Shown here: positions 5,834-6,351 of the stretch, in pieces
Numbering within the stretch: the first letter of the stretch is position 1
Layout: the number at the start of each line of letters is the position of its first letter
Assembly: GCA_019247245.1 (NCBI GenBank)
Contig: JAFAPF010000324.1
Coordinates: forward strand, 1-6,351
Source: Rubrobacter sp.
GTDB taxonomy: Bacteria; Actinomycetota; Rubrobacteria; Rubrobacterales; Rubrobacteraceae
DNA length: 6,351 nt
Direction of reading: 5' to 3'
Notes under the pieces: model-generated
The model's database searches: none
Told to the model about the DNA's origin: nothing
What the model saw: only the letters and a program-made list of their open reading frames with translations
Translations under genes and position numbers: made by a program

Positions 5834-6351
5834 TTTGGACGCTATGTATCTGAAGGTCAACTGGGGGGCGAGCGTGACGAGCATGGCCCTTTTGACGTCC
5901 GTGGGGGTGGACGAGGAGGGTTTTCGGGAAGTGTTGGCGATCGAGGTCGCCGGCGGGGAGAAAAGCGCGGCCTATGCCTCGCTGCTTCGGAGCCTCCTGG
6001 AGCGGGGCCTTTCGGGGGTCAGGCTCGTTATAAGCGACGACCACGAGGGCATAAAGGCGGCCGTCTTCGGCGAGCTGCCCGGAGTGGACTGGCAGCGGTG
6101 CGTAGTACATTTCGAGCGCAACGTCCTCGCCCACGTGCCGGCGAACGCGATGAGCGAGGTAGCCGAAGACCTGAAGGCGATCTTCAAGGTGAGGCGGGAG
6201 AAGACGGCGAAGGCTTTGGCCGAAGAGTTCGTCGAGCTGTACGGGAAGCGTTACCCGAAGGCGGTTTCCGTCTTCGAGGCGAGGATGGAGGATGCCCTCA
6301 CCTACTTGCACTACCGGGCTCGCGCCACGCCCGGATACGGACGACGAACGT

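Larger units (their letters stand above)
5322..6351 (+). pseudogene. IS256/Mutator-family transposase, frameshifted and cut by the window edge
   Basis: Joined across frames, this reads as an IS256-family DDE transposase. The N-terminal part (TTG at 5322 or 5340, MSEEEDLTHKDEFEHAVKLD) is followed by ELTPTRKGQRNGHYQRNLLT, APRDREGEFVTEVFELYKRM, then the catalytic core. First Asp is in YLDAMYLKV (codon 5838-5840), second Asp in VISDDHEG (about 6027-6050), followed by WQRCVVHFERN (6090-6122). The catalytic Glu lies beyond the window. Lesions in order: a 14-bp tandem duplication (5375-5402), a 4-bp duplication (5467-5474), a net loss of one base modulo three near 5559, a two-base loss near 5687, an in-frame 9-bp duplication (5816-5833) and a one-base loss near 6315. 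Restoring that last base gives HYPGSRHARIRTTN, the expected family motif. The longest intact reading runs from about 5688 to 6314. The element is surely inactive unless it can be complemented in trans. Confidence 0.9.

Noticed and set aside
5472..6311. Long minus-strand open frame (279 codons)
   Set aside because: It is antisense to the transposase pseudogene and arises from GC-biased codons. The plus strand gives clear IS256-family motifs and the minus product matches nothing I recognise.
1..6351. CRISPR array, tRNA or rRNA genes
   Set aside because: No regularly spaced repeats, cloverleaf-like segments or rRNA-like stretches were seen on either strand.

Overview
The window reads as bacterial chromosome from a high-GC, probably Actinomycetota-type organism. 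My best guess is a Rubrobacter-like lineage, because the decayed IS256 transposase and the molybdoenzyme both resemble proteins I associate with that group. This is recall, not a search. The coding strand uses many AGG arginine codons, and two of the three genes start with TTG or GTG.

Layout: positions 1-352 hold no gene, only a weak promoter candidate and a 10-bp tandem repeat. Positions 353-4142 hold a tight three-gene cluster on the + strand. It comprises a formate/nitrite transporter (FNT) family channel (353-1153), an 820-residue NasA/NapA-like molybdopterin oxidoreductase (1218-3680), and a 152-residue helical, ferritin-like protein (3684-4142) starting only 3 bases after the oxidoreductase stop. 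Positions 4143-5321 are about 1.2 kb without a convincing gene. This stretch carries a 151-bp element bounded by 26-bp inverted repeats (MITE or IS remnant), several short perfect hairpins, and two open stretches without starts that may be gene debris. From about 5322 to the right edge lies an IS256/Mutator-family transposase pseudogene, broken by at least five frameshifts and cut by the window end.

How the genes may work together: the channel would move a small monovalent anion (nitrite, formate or similar), the cytoplasmic molybdoenzyme would act on it or on nitrate, and the coupled third protein would be its partner. The main surprise is that the molybdoenzyme keeps the expected Mo-ligand cysteine (Cys172) but has no cysteine in residues 1-171, so the usual N-terminal [4Fe-4S] site is absent. 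A Nas-type enzyme without that cluster needs another electron route, and the adjacent ferritin-like protein is a candidate. The second point of interest is the kind of damage in the transposase: three perfect tandem duplications of 14, 9 and 4 bp plus small deletions.
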